NCBI GenBank assembly: GCA_036381215.1
Contig: DASVDF010000097.1
Coordinates: 1 to 64,000 of the forward strand
DNA: 64,000 nt
From: IDS-8 sp036381215
GTDB taxonomy: Bacteria; Pseudomonadota; Gammaproteobacteria; Steroidobacterales; Woeseiaceae
Direction of reading: 5' to 3'
Positions 1-8,749 of this stretch are shown one piece after another. Numbering within the stretch: the stretch's first letter is position 1; every line of letters starts with the position of its first letter. Made by a program: the position numbers and the translations under genes. The notes under the pieces are model-generated. The model was not told where the DNA came from. It saw only the letters and a program-made list of their open reading frames with translations, and searched no databases.

Positions 1-794
1 TCGTCCTCCATCTGCAGCGATGCGCCGATGCCGAAGTACGACAGGCTCATCGCGATCCGGTATTCCTCGGAGCTGCGCGGCGACAGGTAGCTCGAATGCG
101 GATCGAGCGTGTGCGCGAAGGCGTTCATGAACGTTTCGAACACGTCGTCGCTCTTGATCTGATCCATGCGCTTCAGGAACCGCGTATAGCGCTTGTGCAA
201 CGTGTCCTGCGCTTCCTCCCACTTCTTGTCCGCGAGGATCAGGCTGAGCGCGTCGTTCTTCACGCGCTTGCGCCACAGCTCGTTCATCTCGTCTTCGGAC
301 GCGATCCAGTCCATATCCGTGCGATCGAAGACATAATCCTCGTCGACCGTGAAATCCGGCTTGGTCTCCAGCAGCTTCAGCGCGTATTCCAGCCGTTCGC
401 GCGCGCGGGTGCGGTACACTTCGAACATGTCGAACACCGGTTCGAGCGATTCGGACCGCACCATGTCGTCCAGCTCGTGACTGTACTTCTGGAATGCCGC
501 GATGTCGCTCGCGAGGAAATACATCTTGTTGCTGTCCAGCGACTCGATGTACCGGTCCAGCACCCTGGCGGAGAGGGTGTCGTCGACGGGCAGCCGCTCG
601 TAGTGGGACTTCTCGACGAACTCGGTCACGAGCTCGGCGATGCGCTCGTGCTTGGCCAGCGGCCGCAGCTCCGCGTGGATATCGGCGGGGGGCACGGTGG
701 CGGCGAGGGCCGGCAGGGCGAGCAACCCGAGGAAGAGGGCGAGGCAAGGGCGGCGCAAGCCGGCGGCTACGGTCGATTTCAACGCGGTCTCCAT
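1..794 (-). CDS. prc: Tail-specific (C-terminal processing) protease Prc, 5' part
   Basis: Periplasmic S41-family serine protease that trims or degrades proteins from their C-termini. About 264 codons are in the window; the PDZ and catalytic Ser/Lys regions lie beyond the left edge. The ATG at 794 opens with a basic, hydrophobic signal peptide ending near ALPALAA. The visible part matches the Prc N-terminal helical domain: ALEYALKLLETKPDF-like helices, a long charged region, then the family hallmark DPHSSYLSPRSSEEYRIAMS followed by GIGASLQ at the left edge. The family match is confident from this hallmark. It is divergent from the small membrane protein gene at 929, with a 134-base gap. Activity cannot be judged because the active site is outside the window. 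Confidence 0.9.
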   Translation of the reverse strand, partial: METALKSTVAAGLRRPCLALFLGLLALPALAATVPPADIHAELRPLAKHERIAELVTEFVEKSHYERLPVDDTLSARVLDRYIESLDSNKMYFLASDIAAFQKYSHELDDMVRSESLEPVFDMFEVYRTRARERLEYALKLLETKPDFTVDEDYVFDRTDMDWIASEDEMNELWRKRVKNDALSLILADKKWEEAQDTLHKRYTRFLKRMDQIKSDDVFETFMNAFAHTLDPHSSYLSPRSSEEYRIAMSLSYFGIGASLQMED

Positions 795-928
795 GCGTCC
801 GGGTATCTCGGACCTGACAAGGTTAAAGCTAGGCTAGAGTGCAGCAGGCCGGCGATCAAGGGCGCAGTCAGCAAAAAAGCGGCCTTCTCAGGACCACCGG
901 CGTGGGAGGCTCCCCGGGGCACGCGTAC

Positions 929-1213
929 ATGCGTCCTTTGACCGTCATCACCGGAATCGTTCTGGGCTCCTGTGCGTCGATCGCCGTGAGCCTGGCTGCC
1001 GTGTTCATCATGTTCCTGCTGCTGGCCGACGATCACCCGCGGGTGGCGGCGGAGTTTCCCTCCATGGGCACGAGCCTTGCCCTGTTCGCCGGTATGACCG
1101 CGGTGGCGGGCGCGAGTTTCTATGCGCTGGTCATGCGGCACAGGTGGTGGCTCGCCGCCCAACTCCTGATGTGGGTGGGGCTGGCCGGCACGGGGTGGTA
1201 TTACTACCCTTAG
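929..1213 (+). CDS. Small three-helix membrane protein, unknown
   Basis: Encodes 94 residues starting MRPLTVITG. Three hydrophobic segments are visible (about residues 6-29, 48-67 and 73-92), giving a compact inner-membrane protein with a short acidic loop DDHPR between the first two. The frame stays open upstream to 839, but the ATG at 929 starts directly at the hydrophobic sequence and is preferred. No family is recognised. The gene ends right at a tandem hairpin repeat that probably terminates it. It is convergent with the YkvA-type gene. Confidence 0.6.
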   Translation: MRPLTVITGIVLGSCASIAVSLAAVFIMFLLLADDHPRVAAEFPSMGTSLALFAGMTAVAGASFYALVMRHRWWLAAQLLMWVGLAGTGWYYYP

Positions 1214-1456
1214 TTGATGTTGAAAAAGGTCATCCTGACCTTTTTCAACGTCGCGAGTCCGGCGCATGTCCGGACTCGCTCCCGCGACTCAGGCGCTTAC
1301 GCGCCCGAGTCTCGGACGAGACATCCCTGTCTCGGTTGATGTCGAAAAAGGTCATCCTGACCTTTTTCAACGTCGCGAGTCCGGCGCATGTCCGGACTCG
1401 CTCCCGCGACTCAGGCGCTTACGCGCCCGAATCGCGCGCGAGACATCCCTGTCTCG
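1213..1456. repeat. Tandem duplication of a 122-bp multi-hairpin unit
   Basis: Two head-to-tail copies, 1213-1334 and 1335-1456, are nearly identical over about 122 bp. Each contains four successive inverted repeats: a 14-bp arm GTTGAAAAAGGTCA with loop TCC; GCGAGTCCGG with a 7-nt loop; a GGCGC/GCGCC hairpin flanked by GACTC/GAGTC; and CGAGACA/TGTCTCG with a TCCC loop. The copies differ mainly in the third hairpin (GAGTCTCGGAC versus GAATCGCGCGC). The unit lies between two convergent genes. No other copy was noticed in the window. Confidence 0.85.
1219..1249. terminator. Bidirectional terminator-like hairpin (copy 1)
   Basis: A perfect 14-bp inverted repeat with a 3-nt loop whose distal arms contain A5 and T5 runs. 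On either strand the hairpin ends in a U-rich arm. It sits six bases after the stop of the small membrane protein gene. A second copy at 1341-1371 has one mismatch. Both could stop transcription from the left gene and from the YkvA-type gene on the other strand. Confidence 0.6.
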
Positions 1457-1461
1457 CAGGC

Positions 1462-2007
1462 TCAAGAGAAGATGCCGGGCCGCTCCGTGCTGCGCTTGCG
1501 CCGCCGGCGCATGCGCGACTGGAGCTCCTTGCGCCGCTCCGCGAGCCATTCCTCGCGGGCGGCGTCGGGCGAGCGCGGGCCGCCCGCGGGACGCCGCGCG
1601 CGGAACTCGCAGAAATCGCGGTAGGCGTCGAGCTCGTGGCGGAGCTCGCGTGCGACCAGCTCGATCATGATCGCGTCGTCGAGAAAGCCGAGGCCCGGAA
1701 TGTGGTCCGGAATCAGGTCGTCCGGCTCGCTGAAATAGGCGAGGGCGTTGAGTACGCGAGTGGATTCCTGCTTGGGCAGGCGCCACTCGATGTCGCGGAG
1801 CATGCGGATCATCAGCTCGAGGTTGTCCAGCCGATCCTGGACGAACTGCGGCACGCTCGTTTCGCCGACGCGCGCGAGCAGCTTCTCGGCACCCGCGACG
1901 ATTTCCTCAGGTGCGGCATGCGCCGCCGCCTTGCGGGCTTCACGCATGATCAGGCGAAAGTGATTGAGATCACTGTCGCCGAGATCGAAGGAAATCCTGA
2001 GGCTCAT
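1462..2007 (-). CDS. YkvA-like DUF1232 protein
   Basis: 181 residues. The central segment DDLIPDHIPGLGFLDDAIMI is the recognisable DUF1232/YkvA signature: a short amphipathic helix with P-D/PGxGFLDDA. The preceding region is mostly alpha-helical and charged. The C-terminus is an Arg-rich tail (RMRRRRKR) of unknown role. A GGAG precedes the ATG at 2007. DUF1232 proteins are of unknown function and usually membrane-associated. The stop lies five bases from the end of the tandem hairpin repeat. Confidence 0.75.
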   Translation of the reverse strand: MSLRISFDLGDSDLNHFRLIMREARKAAAHAAPEEIVAGAEKLLARVGETSVPQFVQDRLDNLELMIRMLRDIEWRLPKQESTRVLNALAYFSEPDDLIPDHIPGLGFLDDAIMIELVARELRHELDAYRDFCEFRARRPAGGPRSPDAAREEWLAERRKELQSRMRRRRKRSTERPGIFS

Positions 2008-2110
2008 GCGCCCGCGCTCCGCTGCCTGCCGCGGCAGAGGTCCACCGCAAGGAATGCGCGAGATTACCCGCGGGTCGCGGTAGCGTCAATTTGCGGCCGC
2101 CGGACGACAG

Positions 2111-2482
2111 CTACTTGCGGAAGCGTGTTTCCCAGTGCTTCGCGCGATCGAAGCGGCCGGTGTTGTAGGGATCGATGCCGACTTCTTCCTGCTCAGGCTT
2201 GAGCAGCGTCTCGTCCAGAATCTTCAGCGTCTCGTGCGTGCCGGTGTCTTCGCGGACGAAGCGGTTGCGCACGAGCACGTTCTTGCCGGGGCCGGCGTCC
2301 TCGATCTTGCCGCTCACCTGGGGGCGGAAGCCGACGACCTGCGGCTTCGCTGCGGGGCGTGCGGCGGCCTGCGGACGCTCGGAGGGTGGCCGCACCCGCA
2401 CGCCGACCGGCTGCGGCGACGGCGGCGGCGTTTCGCCGGGGAACAGCCTCGTACCGAGCCACTTGAGGAACTGCTGAAACAT
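2111..2482 (-). CDS. Conserved small soluble protein, unknown
   Basis: 123 residues beginning MFQQFLKWLGTRLFPGE. A short amphipathic N-terminal helix is followed by a Pro-rich linker (about residues 18-45), then a folded-looking C-terminal half containing GKNVLVRNRFVREDTGTHET and ending in GIDPYNTGRFDRAKHW. No family is recognised. The frame is open far upstream, but the upstream translation is low-complexity Arg/Ser-rich, so the ATG at 2482 is preferred. It may be an accessory peripheral membrane protein. Confidence 0.6.
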   Translation of the reverse strand: MFQQFLKWLGTRLFPGETPPPSPQPVGVRVRPPSERPQAAARPAAKPQVVGFRPQVSGKIEDAGPGKNVLVRNRFVREDTGTHETLKILDETLLKPEQEEVGIDPYNTGRFDRAKHWETRFRK

Positions 2483-2624
2483 CGTTACGGACGACCCTGC
2501 ATCTCTGGTACCGGCCGCGTCGGCACTATAGCCGGCGCGGGCCTTAAGAATGCCCGAGGATTGACATAACCGCCAGCCAATCGTTCCTGAAAAAGCGAAT
2601 GGAATCAGGAATCTGTGACGTGGG

Positions 2625-2954
2625 TCACAAATCGCCGGCCCGCGGCTCCCGGCGCGCGTCGGCCTCCTCCGGCCGCGAAGGAGCGAGGTGCCGGAAGGCG
2701 AGGATGGTGAGACGCAGGAGCTGCCACAGCAGCCACGGCGAGAGCAGCAGGAAAACGACCGCCGGCTCGCCTTCGCGCAACTCGCCCTGCAGGTCGCCGA
2801 AAAAGCCGGCGAGACCGCCATCGTCGTAGGCGCCGAACATCGCGGAGCCGACCAGGTAGATGCAGATCGGCAGCAGGACGAACCCGACGAAGACGAGCAC
2901 TACGAAGAGCGCGCCTTCGCGCGCCAGGAGCTTCTTTACCGTATCGAGATCCAC
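2625..2954 (-). CDS. Small inner-membrane protein, unknown
   Basis: 109 residues with two clear hydrophobic helices (about residues 15-38 and 65-88) separated by a Gly/Asp-rich loop with DDGGLAGFFGDLQGEL. The tail is charged and Arg-rich. It is one of three consecutive short minus-strand genes (2111, 2625, 3043) downstream of the FHA coiled-coil gene. No family is recognised and no catalytic motif is visible. Confidence 0.55.
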   Translation of the reverse strand: MDLDTVKKLLAREGALFVVLVFVGFVLLPICIYLVGSAMFGAYDDGGLAGFFGDLQGELREGEPAVVFLLLSPWLLWQLLRLTILAFRHLAPSRPEEADARREPRAGDL

Positions 2955-3042
2955 CAGGCCCCGCCCTCGGTACCGAGGCGGGCATCGTTCACGATGACCG
3001 GCGGCAGGTCAAGCCCGCCCCGTGCCCGGGGTCTGCCGGAGA

Positions 3043-3324
3043 CTAATTGCGGCGGGTCCGCTGCCGCTTGCGCAGCACGACCAAGCCGAGGTGCACGCAG
3101 GCGAGCGAGAACAGGAGATAGTGCGGAACGACCCAGAGCCAGGTGCTGACGTAAACGGTCGCGAGGAACGCAAGAATCCCGGCAGAGAGATAGAACCACG
3201 GAAGGCCGTCGTAGAGGAGCTTCGGCAGCCAGATTTTTTTCGTGGCCAGCTTCTCGGCGGTGCGGGCGATGTCCTCCGCCGCCGTGGATGCCAATTGCCT
3301 TTGCGCCGTCCTGGGCGTCGTCAT
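3043..3324 (-). CDS. Small membrane protein, unknown
   Basis: 93 residues. The N-terminal half is helical and charged (TAEDIARTAEKLATKKIWLP). It is followed by two hydrophobic helices (about residues 43-62 and 65-84) and a basic RKRQRTRRN tail, giving a likely topology of two membrane passes with both ends in the cytoplasm. It lies downstream of the FHA gene on the same strand after about 200 bases. No family is recognised. Confidence 0.55.
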   Translation of the reverse strand: MTTPRTAQRQLASTAAEDIARTAEKLATKKIWLPKLLYDGLPWFYLSAGILAFLATVYVSTWLWVVPHYLLFSLACVHLGLVVLRKRQRTRRN

Positions 3325-3524
3325 GCGTCGTCCGTGACCGGTCGGGTCGTCGGGCCGTGTCAGGGCGGCGGAATGCAGAATCCGCGCGCGGCCGCACGGG
3401 CTGGGTACGAGCCATCACGGTAGCAGCGCGCGCCGGGCTTTGCCGTGATTGCTCTCACAAGACACAGCAAGACATAGGGGGGGTCGAACCGATTTTTCGC
3501 TGACGCAGAAAATCGCTTCGACCC

Positions 3525-5579
3525 TCAGCGCTTCGGCAACTCCTCGTAGCGGAACTCGGCGGTGCCCACGGTCACGCGATCGCCCTGGGCGAGGATCTTC
3601 TCCGCCACGCGCAGCCCGTTCACGTAGATGCCGTTCTTGCTGCCCCAGTCCACGATGCGGGTGCTGTCGTGATCGCACACGATGACCGCGTGGCGGCGGC
3701 TGACGTACTGCGCCTTGAGCTGGATGTCATTGTGGGCCGTCCGGCCGATGGTGAGCTTGTTTTTGAACAGCGGGAAGCGCACCTCCTGGCCGTCCAGCGT
3801 ACCGACGAGCAGACGGGCGACGCGCTCCTTGTCCTGGGCGGGCGGTCGCTCCTCCGAAGCCTGCGGCTTGCGCTCGGGAAGGAGGTGCACGACGGGTTCC
3901 ACCAGGTTTTCCTCAGGCGCTGCTCCCGGCTTGCTCGCGAGCTCGGCGAGCAGCACTCCGATCGCCGCGTCCTTGCTTGCGAGCTTGCGCTGATAGTCCT
4001 CCAGTTGCTGACGCAGCTTCTTCGCGTCGCGGCCCAGCGCCTGTACCTGCTTGCGGTAGCTTTCGTCGGACTGGGCGAGCTGCGATTCGAGCGCGACCCG
4101 GAAACTCGAGGTCTCGATCAGCTCGGCAGTCAGCTGCTCGTTCAGTGTCTGGTTCTCGCCGAGCGTCTGCTCGGCGCGCGTGAGGTCCAGCCGCAGTCGC
4201 TCGATTTCCTCCTCGAGCTGCCGCCGTTTCCCCGCCTCGCCGGCTTCCAGCTCGGCGCGGCTCGCGCGCTCGGCTTCGAGTGCCTGCACCAGCTCGTCGC
4301 TGCGCGTGCGCAGGGCGTCGAACGCGTGCGCGAGATCGCTGTGCGCGGTGGCACTGGCTTCCGCTTCGGCGGAGAGCTCGCCGATCTGGCGGCGCAGCTC
4401 GTCGGCATAGCACTCGGTGCGTTCGAGCTGTTCCCGAGTGGCACGCAGCTCCACGCGTTGTGCAGCGAGCGCGCCGGTGAGGCGCTCGTGCTCCGCGGCC
4501 AGCTCACCGGCGCCGTCCGCGCCGGCCCGGAGCGCCTCCACCTCGGCCCGCAGGATTTCGGCGTGCTCGGAAAGCGCCGCATATCGCGCTTGCAGGTCGC
4601 GATGCGCTGCGCGCGCCCGCGCCTGCTCCTCGGCATCCCCGCTGACCGCCGCGACCTCGGCGGCCAGCCGCGCGACCTCCTCCTCGAGAACGGCTTTGCG
4701 CGCGCGCAACTCGATGGCCTCGGCCTGCACCTCGTGCAGCCGTTGCTGCTGCTCGTCGACCTCGCTCGCGAATTGCTCGAGTTGGCGATGCTGCTCGTCG
4801 AGCAACGCGTCTTTCGTGCGCAGCAGCACGTCCTGCTGATCCCACTGCGTCTTGCGACCGTCGATGTATTGCCGGAGGGTCTCGACGAACGAGCGCGTTT
4901 CGGCGTGCTGCTGCTCGAGCTCTGCGCGTCGCTGCGCCTCGGCCTTGTCGCGCTCTGCGTGTCGCTGCGCTTCGGCCTGCTCGCGCTGACGTGCGCGCTG
5001 GAGCTCCTCGCGCTCGTGCTCGAGATCGGCCGCGAGTGCGGCGATGCGTCGCTCTGCATCCTGCCACGACGCTTCGAGCTCGCTTTGCGCCGATTCCGAA
5101 GAGGCTGCCGCACGCAGGGCCTCCGCCAGCGCACCCTCGGTGTCGGCGAGGCGCGCGGATTGCTCGCGCAGCTGCTCTTCCAGGCGCGCGAGCTTCTCGT
5201 CGCGGCGCTGGACCCGCTCGCGCGCCACGGCGAGCGCCTCGCGCGCTTCACCGAGCTCCTTCGCGAGGTTCGTGAATGCCGCCTCGCGTGCCGCGATCTC
5301 GGTTTCGAGGCCGCTCAGGCGTGCGCGATGCTGTTCCAGCTCGTACTCCAGCCGGCCGATCGTGGCGTCGCGCTCCTCGAGCTCCGACGTGAGCGCGGCG
5401 AAGGATTCGGACTGGCGCCGCCGATCGAGGTTCTCGAACGAGTGCGTGGCGGCATCGGATTCGAACTCGTAGTCCTGCTCCGGAGTGCGCACCAGTGTGT
5501 CAGACAGAATCTCGAGCTCGGAGGTGTCCTCGTCGCTCTCGGAGGCTAATTCGTGGGCTTTCTTGTTCTCATTAGCCAT
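3525..5579 (-). CDS. Long coiled-coil protein with C-terminal FHA domain
   Basis: 684 residues. An acidic N-terminus (residues 1-60) is followed by about 450 residues of almost uninterrupted heptad-rich coiled coil (repeated LEEQLR, ARAAHRDLQ, EIERLRLDL patterns). After a linker, a C-terminal FHA domain (about residues 590-684) has all its landmarks: the GR of LTIGRTAHND, SRRHA, and WGSKNGIYVNG. FHA domains bind phosphothreonine peptides, so this is probably a cytoplasmic scaffold that recruits a Ser/Thr-phosphorylated partner; no kinase gene is nearby. Base composition matches its neighbours. The partner and pathway are unknown. Confidence 0.85.
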   Translation of the reverse strand: MANENKKAHELASESDEDTSELEILSDTLVRTPEQDYEFESDAATHSFENLDRRRQSESFAALTSELEERDATIGRLEYELEQHRARLSGLETEIAAREAAFTNLAKELGEAREALAVARERVQRRDEKLARLEEQLREQSARLADTEGALAEALRAAASSESAQSELEASWQDAERRIAALAADLEHEREELQRARQREQAEAQRHAERDKAEAQRRAELEQQHAETRSFVETLRQYIDGRKTQWDQQDVLLRTKDALLDEQHRQLEQFASEVDEQQQRLHEVQAEAIELRARKAVLEEEVARLAAEVAAVSGDAEEQARARAAHRDLQARYAALSEHAEILRAEVEALRAGADGAGELAAEHERLTGALAAQRVELRATREQLERTECYADELRRQIGELSAEAEASATAHSDLAHAFDALRTRSDELVQALEAERASRAELEAGEAGKRRQLEEEIERLRLDLTRAEQTLGENQTLNEQLTAELIETSSFRVALESQLAQSDESYRKQVQALGRDAKKLRQQLEDYQRKLASKDAAIGVLLAELASKPGAAPEENLVEPVVHLLPERKPQASEERPPAQDKERVARLLVGTLDGQEVRFPLFKNKLTIGRTAHNDIQLKAQYVSRRHAVIVCDHDSTRIVDWGSKNGIYVNGLRVAEKILAQGDRVTVGTAEFRYEELPKR

Positions 5580-5641
5580 GGGGCGATTTTACCACTCCCG
5601 CCCGTCGCAAGTGACTGTCCCGCCACTGCTCGGGCGGTGCT

Positions 5642-6907
5642 TCACGGGTTCGCATCCGCCTCACATCCGGGCAGGTCCTCGAGCGCCTCGACCGGCTCGC
5701 CGGCCACGCGGGCGGCCGCTTCGCGCAGCGCTGCCACGGTCACGTTCCGGCCGCTCTTCGCGAGCGCGCGGAGCACGTCGTCCAGGCTGCCGCGGCCGTC
5801 GGACTTGTCACGTATCTCGGCGTCAACGCGCGCCAGCACCGTAACGGCGCGTGCCGTGCGGCTGCCGCTCGAATGCCGCGTGCAGAGATCCTCCACGCCG
5901 CGACCCCACTCCGCAAGGTCTTCGCGGGCGCGCTCGTGGCGCCGCCTGCCGATCGTGCCGCTGCGCCGTAGCATCTCCAGACTGTAGTACTCGGCGAGCC
6001 CTTCGACCACCCAGTCGGCGCCGCGCTCGGCGCCGACCCCGAGCCCGACGTGTACGACCTCGTGCAGCAGCGTGCTGGTGCCGTTCTCGCTGATCAGCGG
6101 ACGGTCGGCGTGCAGGTACAGCGACCGCGGGGCGGAGAGGGCGCCTCGCCACATCGGGTCGCCGGCGCTGACGACCGTCAGCCGGTGCGGAAACTCGGGC
6201 AGGATGCGCAGGAGCTCCGGCAGGGTCCAGCGCAGCAGCGCGAGCATGTCCATGCGGCGCACATCCTGACCGACAGGTCCCGCCACCTTCGTGCGGATGC
6301 CCGAGACCGTGTCGTAGCGCACGCCGAGGTCGCCGAGCACGATCCAGCCGGTCGGCGTATCGAAGCGCCGCTCGGGATTGTCGATCTCGTAGCGGTCGTC
6401 TTTGCCGAAATAGGGTGTGACCGAGGACCAGCCGCGCGGCATGCGGAACTCGAGCCACGTGTTGCTGCGGGCGCGCTTCAGCGTGCGCGTGTCTGCCGAC
6501 GGAATGATGTCTTCGGCCCGGAACAGCGCCCAGTCGTCGGTGATGTAAGCGTCGTACTCGTCGTCGTCGCGCAGGTGCCGCAGGCTCGCGAACCAGCGGA
6601 GCTGTCCGCCATCTTCCGGCGGCCGCCACACGGCGCTGCCGTCCTCGACGGACACCTCGCCGTCGCCAGCGACGTCGCTCAGCCGTCCCCCGAGCAGCGA
6701 CATGTCGAGCTCGCGCAGGTAATCGTCGTCCTGCTCGAGCGTGAGCTCCACGAAGGCGCCGCCGGCGGCCGGATCCAGGGTCACGACGTACTCGAGATCG
6801 TAGATGCGCTCGGCGCGCTCGGCCGCGCCGGCGTCGCCGGAGGCGAGGCCGCAGCCGGCGAACGGCAGGACGACCGCCGCCGACAGCAGGGCCGGGAAAT
6901 GCTTCAT
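5642..6907 (-). CDS. Putative zinc metallopeptidase lipoprotein
   Basis: 421 residues. The signal peptide ends in a lipobox-like FAGC (Cys19), so it is probably a periplasmic lipoprotein. Residues 30-230 form a beta-rich N-terminal half. The catalytic part has HEVVH at 282-286 and, 15 residues on, WVVEGLAEYY, in which E302 is the expected third zinc ligand; this arrangement is seen in gluzincin (M1/M61-like) peptidases. The C-terminus is helical. It may process envelope proteins; the substrate is unknown. It starts 189 bases from the stop of the lipoprotein pair and 62 bases before the FHA gene region, on the same strand. Confidence 0.65.
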   Translation of the reverse strand: MKHFPALLSAAVVLPFAGCGLASGDAGAAERAERIYDLEYVVTLDPAAGGAFVELTLEQDDDYLRELDMSLLGGRLSDVAGDGEVSVEDGSAVWRPPEDGGQLRWFASLRHLRDDDEYDAYITDDWALFRAEDIIPSADTRTLKRARSNTWLEFRMPRGWSSVTPYFGKDDRYEIDNPERRFDTPTGWIVLGDLGVRYDTVSGIRTKVAGPVGQDVRRMDMLALLRWTLPELLRILPEFPHRLTVVSAGDPMWRGALSAPRSLYLHADRPLISENGTSTLLHEVVHVGLGVGAERGADWVVEGLAEYYSLEMLRRSGTIGRRRHERAREDLAEWGRGVEDLCTRHSSGSRTARAVTVLARVDAEIRDKSDGRGSLDDVLRALAKSGRNVTVAALREAAARVAGEPVEALEDLPGCEADANP

Positions 6908-7022
6908 CGATCGTGGGCTCCGGTACGGTGGTCTGGACGCAAACCGCGGCAGTGTTCCACAGCTCGCCGTTGCCTGCCAAACACCTCAGGATGCGGGGCA
7001 ACTCTTCGGCGCGGGTTTACAC

Positions 7023-7077
7023 AGGAGCGCGCCATGCTGCCGACCCGGACGTGAGGTCGCCCGCATGGCGCGCTCCT
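7023..7077. repeat. REP-like inverted repeat
   Basis: AGGAGCGCGCCATGC at 7023-7037 and its exact reverse complement at 7063-7077 form a 15-bp perfect stem with a 25-nt loop. It resembles the GTAGGAGCG...CGCTCCTAC palindromes found elsewhere in the window. It lies just downstream of the 7097-7843 lipoprotein gene on the minus strand and may act as a transcript 3' end. Confidence 0.6.
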
Positions 7078-7096
7078 CGGGGGCGGACCGCCGGAG

Positions 7097-7843
7097 TCAG
7101 GTATCGGACTCTTTGCCCTGCTGCTCGCCGATGATGAAGAGCTTGAGCTGCTCGGCGAGCCCGCCGCAGGCGTGCGACTGGGTGCGCGCGATGAGCGGGA
7201 TCGGGATGACGATGGCGGGCAGGAAGGACGTGCCGCTGACGTCGGTGCTGACGCTGCCGGCGTCTTCGAGGCCGTGCAAATCCCACACGGACGCCTCGTA
7301 CTTGGAGTCGTTCTGCCACCACGCGAAGCCGAAGCAGCCGCCGCCGCCCGGGCCGGCTGCACACGACATGCTGCCGCCGCCGGCGACCCGGTCGGTGTTG
7401 CCGTCCAGCCAGACCACGTAACGCACGCCTTGCCGGGCGATGGTCTCGGCCACGCCCGGCCGCTGCATGAGCTCCGGCAGGCCTTTCGTCTCCGCAGGCG
7501 CGGTGCGCGGCTCGAACCAGGGAAACAGTGCGTCCACGAATTGCTTGTGCGGGATGACGCGCAGACCGGAGCGACCTTCGGCGATCTCGTCGCCAACGCA
7601 CTCCACGAAATTCGCTTCCGTCTCGTTGCCGAGGTGATAGCTCTTCGCCATGATCACCACGCCTTCGCCGTCCGCGATGCCCGTGGCGCCCTCGCGCACG
7701 TCCTCCACGCGCGACGTGACACAGCCGGACACCGCCACGAGGAGCACGCCGCTGAGAATGCCATGGAGAAGGCCGCGGCCGCAGCGCGCGGCGGTCGTGA
7801 GCGCCGGCCCCGGTTCGAGCAGGGCCTGACTATCCGGAATCAT
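7097..7843 (-). CDS. Lipoprotein of unknown function
   Basis: 248 residues. A long, Arg-containing N-terminal stretch leads into a hydrophobic signal and lipobox VSGC (Cys41). The mature part has GEGVVIMAKSYHLGNETEAN, a Cys-containing ECVGDE segment, RYVVWLDGNTDR and a Gly/Cys-rich loop (CAAGPGGGGCFGF). A hydrophobic segment FLPAIVIPIPLIA lies near the end. The start at 7843 overlaps the end of the upstream lipoprotein gene by 14 bases, implying translational coupling. No family is recognised. It is likely an envelope partner of its upstream neighbour. Confidence 0.6.
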   Translation of the reverse strand: MIPDSQALLEPGPALTTAARCGRGLLHGILSGVLLVAVSGCVTSRVEDVREGATGIADGEGVVIMAKSYHLGNETEANFVECVGDEIAEGRSGLRVIPHKQFVDALFPWFEPRTAPAETKGLPELMQRPGVAETIARQGVRYVVWLDGNTDRVAGGGSMSCAAGPGGGGCFGFAWWQNDSKYEASVWDLHGLEDAGSVSTDVSGTSFLPAIVIPIPLIARTQSHACGGLAEQLKLFIIGEQQGKESDT

Positions 7844-8603
7844 CGTGGCTGTCCTCCGTCGCGGTGGTGTGCAGCGGATCGTCGACCGGCAGCATTCCCT
7901 CGGCGTCCGCGCCCGCCGCATGGCTGCGCCGGGCCTGTGCGAGCGCGCTGATGCCCGTCGATTTGTCCATCTGCAGAATGACGAGCGCGGCGGCATCCCG
8001 CATCGCCAGGACCGCCGCGTGCCGCAGCGCGTCGTCTCCGCCCATCATGGAGCTCATCGCCTTGCCGTACGCGCTGAGCGGCCAGTTGGCGATCTCGTTG
8101 CCTTGCGCATCGAAGATCTTGACCCGGTAACGGATCCAGACGGCGAACGAGTCCGTCTGGCTCTGGTTCGGAACGGAGAATTCGAACGCGTCGATGCTCG
8201 GCTCGATCAGGGCATCGATCGGGAGATCGTGCGGATTGGTGCCGGCCGGGACGAACTTGCAGCGCACGGGATGGCCGGGCAGGGTCTCGTCGGCCGATTC
8301 CTCGGCCTCTTTCGGCCGCTCGCCGATGACCGTGCAGTCGCTGAACAGGGCGCCGAACAGCTTCGTGAACAGCATTCCGTTCGCGCGGCCCATGTCGATC
8401 GTCCACTCGTCCTTGCCGATGACCTTCTCTTTATGCACGTAATGCTCGAACTCTTTCGGGTAGCGGACAGCGACCGCGAGCGGGATCTGCTCGACGAGCG
8501 GTTCGGGGATGGTGGGGTTTTCGAGCGTAACGCTCTTGGAGCAGCCGCAGACGGCCGCAGTGATCAGTGCCAGCGATACCGGCTTCCAGCTCCGGGCGAT
8601 CAA
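7830..8603 (-). CDS. Lipoprotein of unknown function (first of coupled pair)
   Basis: 257 residues. The signal peptide is MIARSWKPVSLALITAAVCG and the lipid-attachment Cys is residue 21. The mature chain begins SKSVTLENPTIPEPLVEQIP, then AVRYPKEFEHYVHKEKV, GMLFTKLFGALF with a following Cys, and WIRYRVKIFDAQGNEIANWP. The segment ALRHAAVLAMRDAAALVI is helical. The pattern recalls periplasmic lipoproteins that build on the outer membrane, but no family can be named. The 3' end overlaps the next lipoprotein gene by 14 bases. Confidence 0.6.
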   Translation of the reverse strand: MIARSWKPVSLALITAAVCGCSKSVTLENPTIPEPLVEQIPLAVAVRYPKEFEHYVHKEKVIGKDEWTIDMGRANGMLFTKLFGALFSDCTVIGERPKEAEESADETLPGHPVRCKFVPAGTNPHDLPIDALIEPSIDAFEFSVPNQSQTDSFAVWIRYRVKIFDAQGNEIANWPLSAYGKAMSSMMGGDDALRHAAVLAMRDAAALVILQMDKSTGISALAQARRSHAAGADAEGMLPVDDPLHTTATEDSHDDSG

Positions 8604-8749
8604 ACGGCGACGTCCCTACGGGGTTGGCAAGGCGCGTAATCCATATCTCAGACATTCCGGCGCGCGGGAGTTCCGGCGGAAGGTCCTCTCCTGCATTGTG
8701 GACCCGGCGCACGGGCAGCGCAAATACCCCCGGGCCCGCCGCCGGGCGG

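Noticed and set aside
3669..5549. Long open frame antisense to the FHA protein
   Set aside because: It mirrors the coiled-coil gene and arises from its repetitive high-GC codons; the minus-strand protein has coherent domains.
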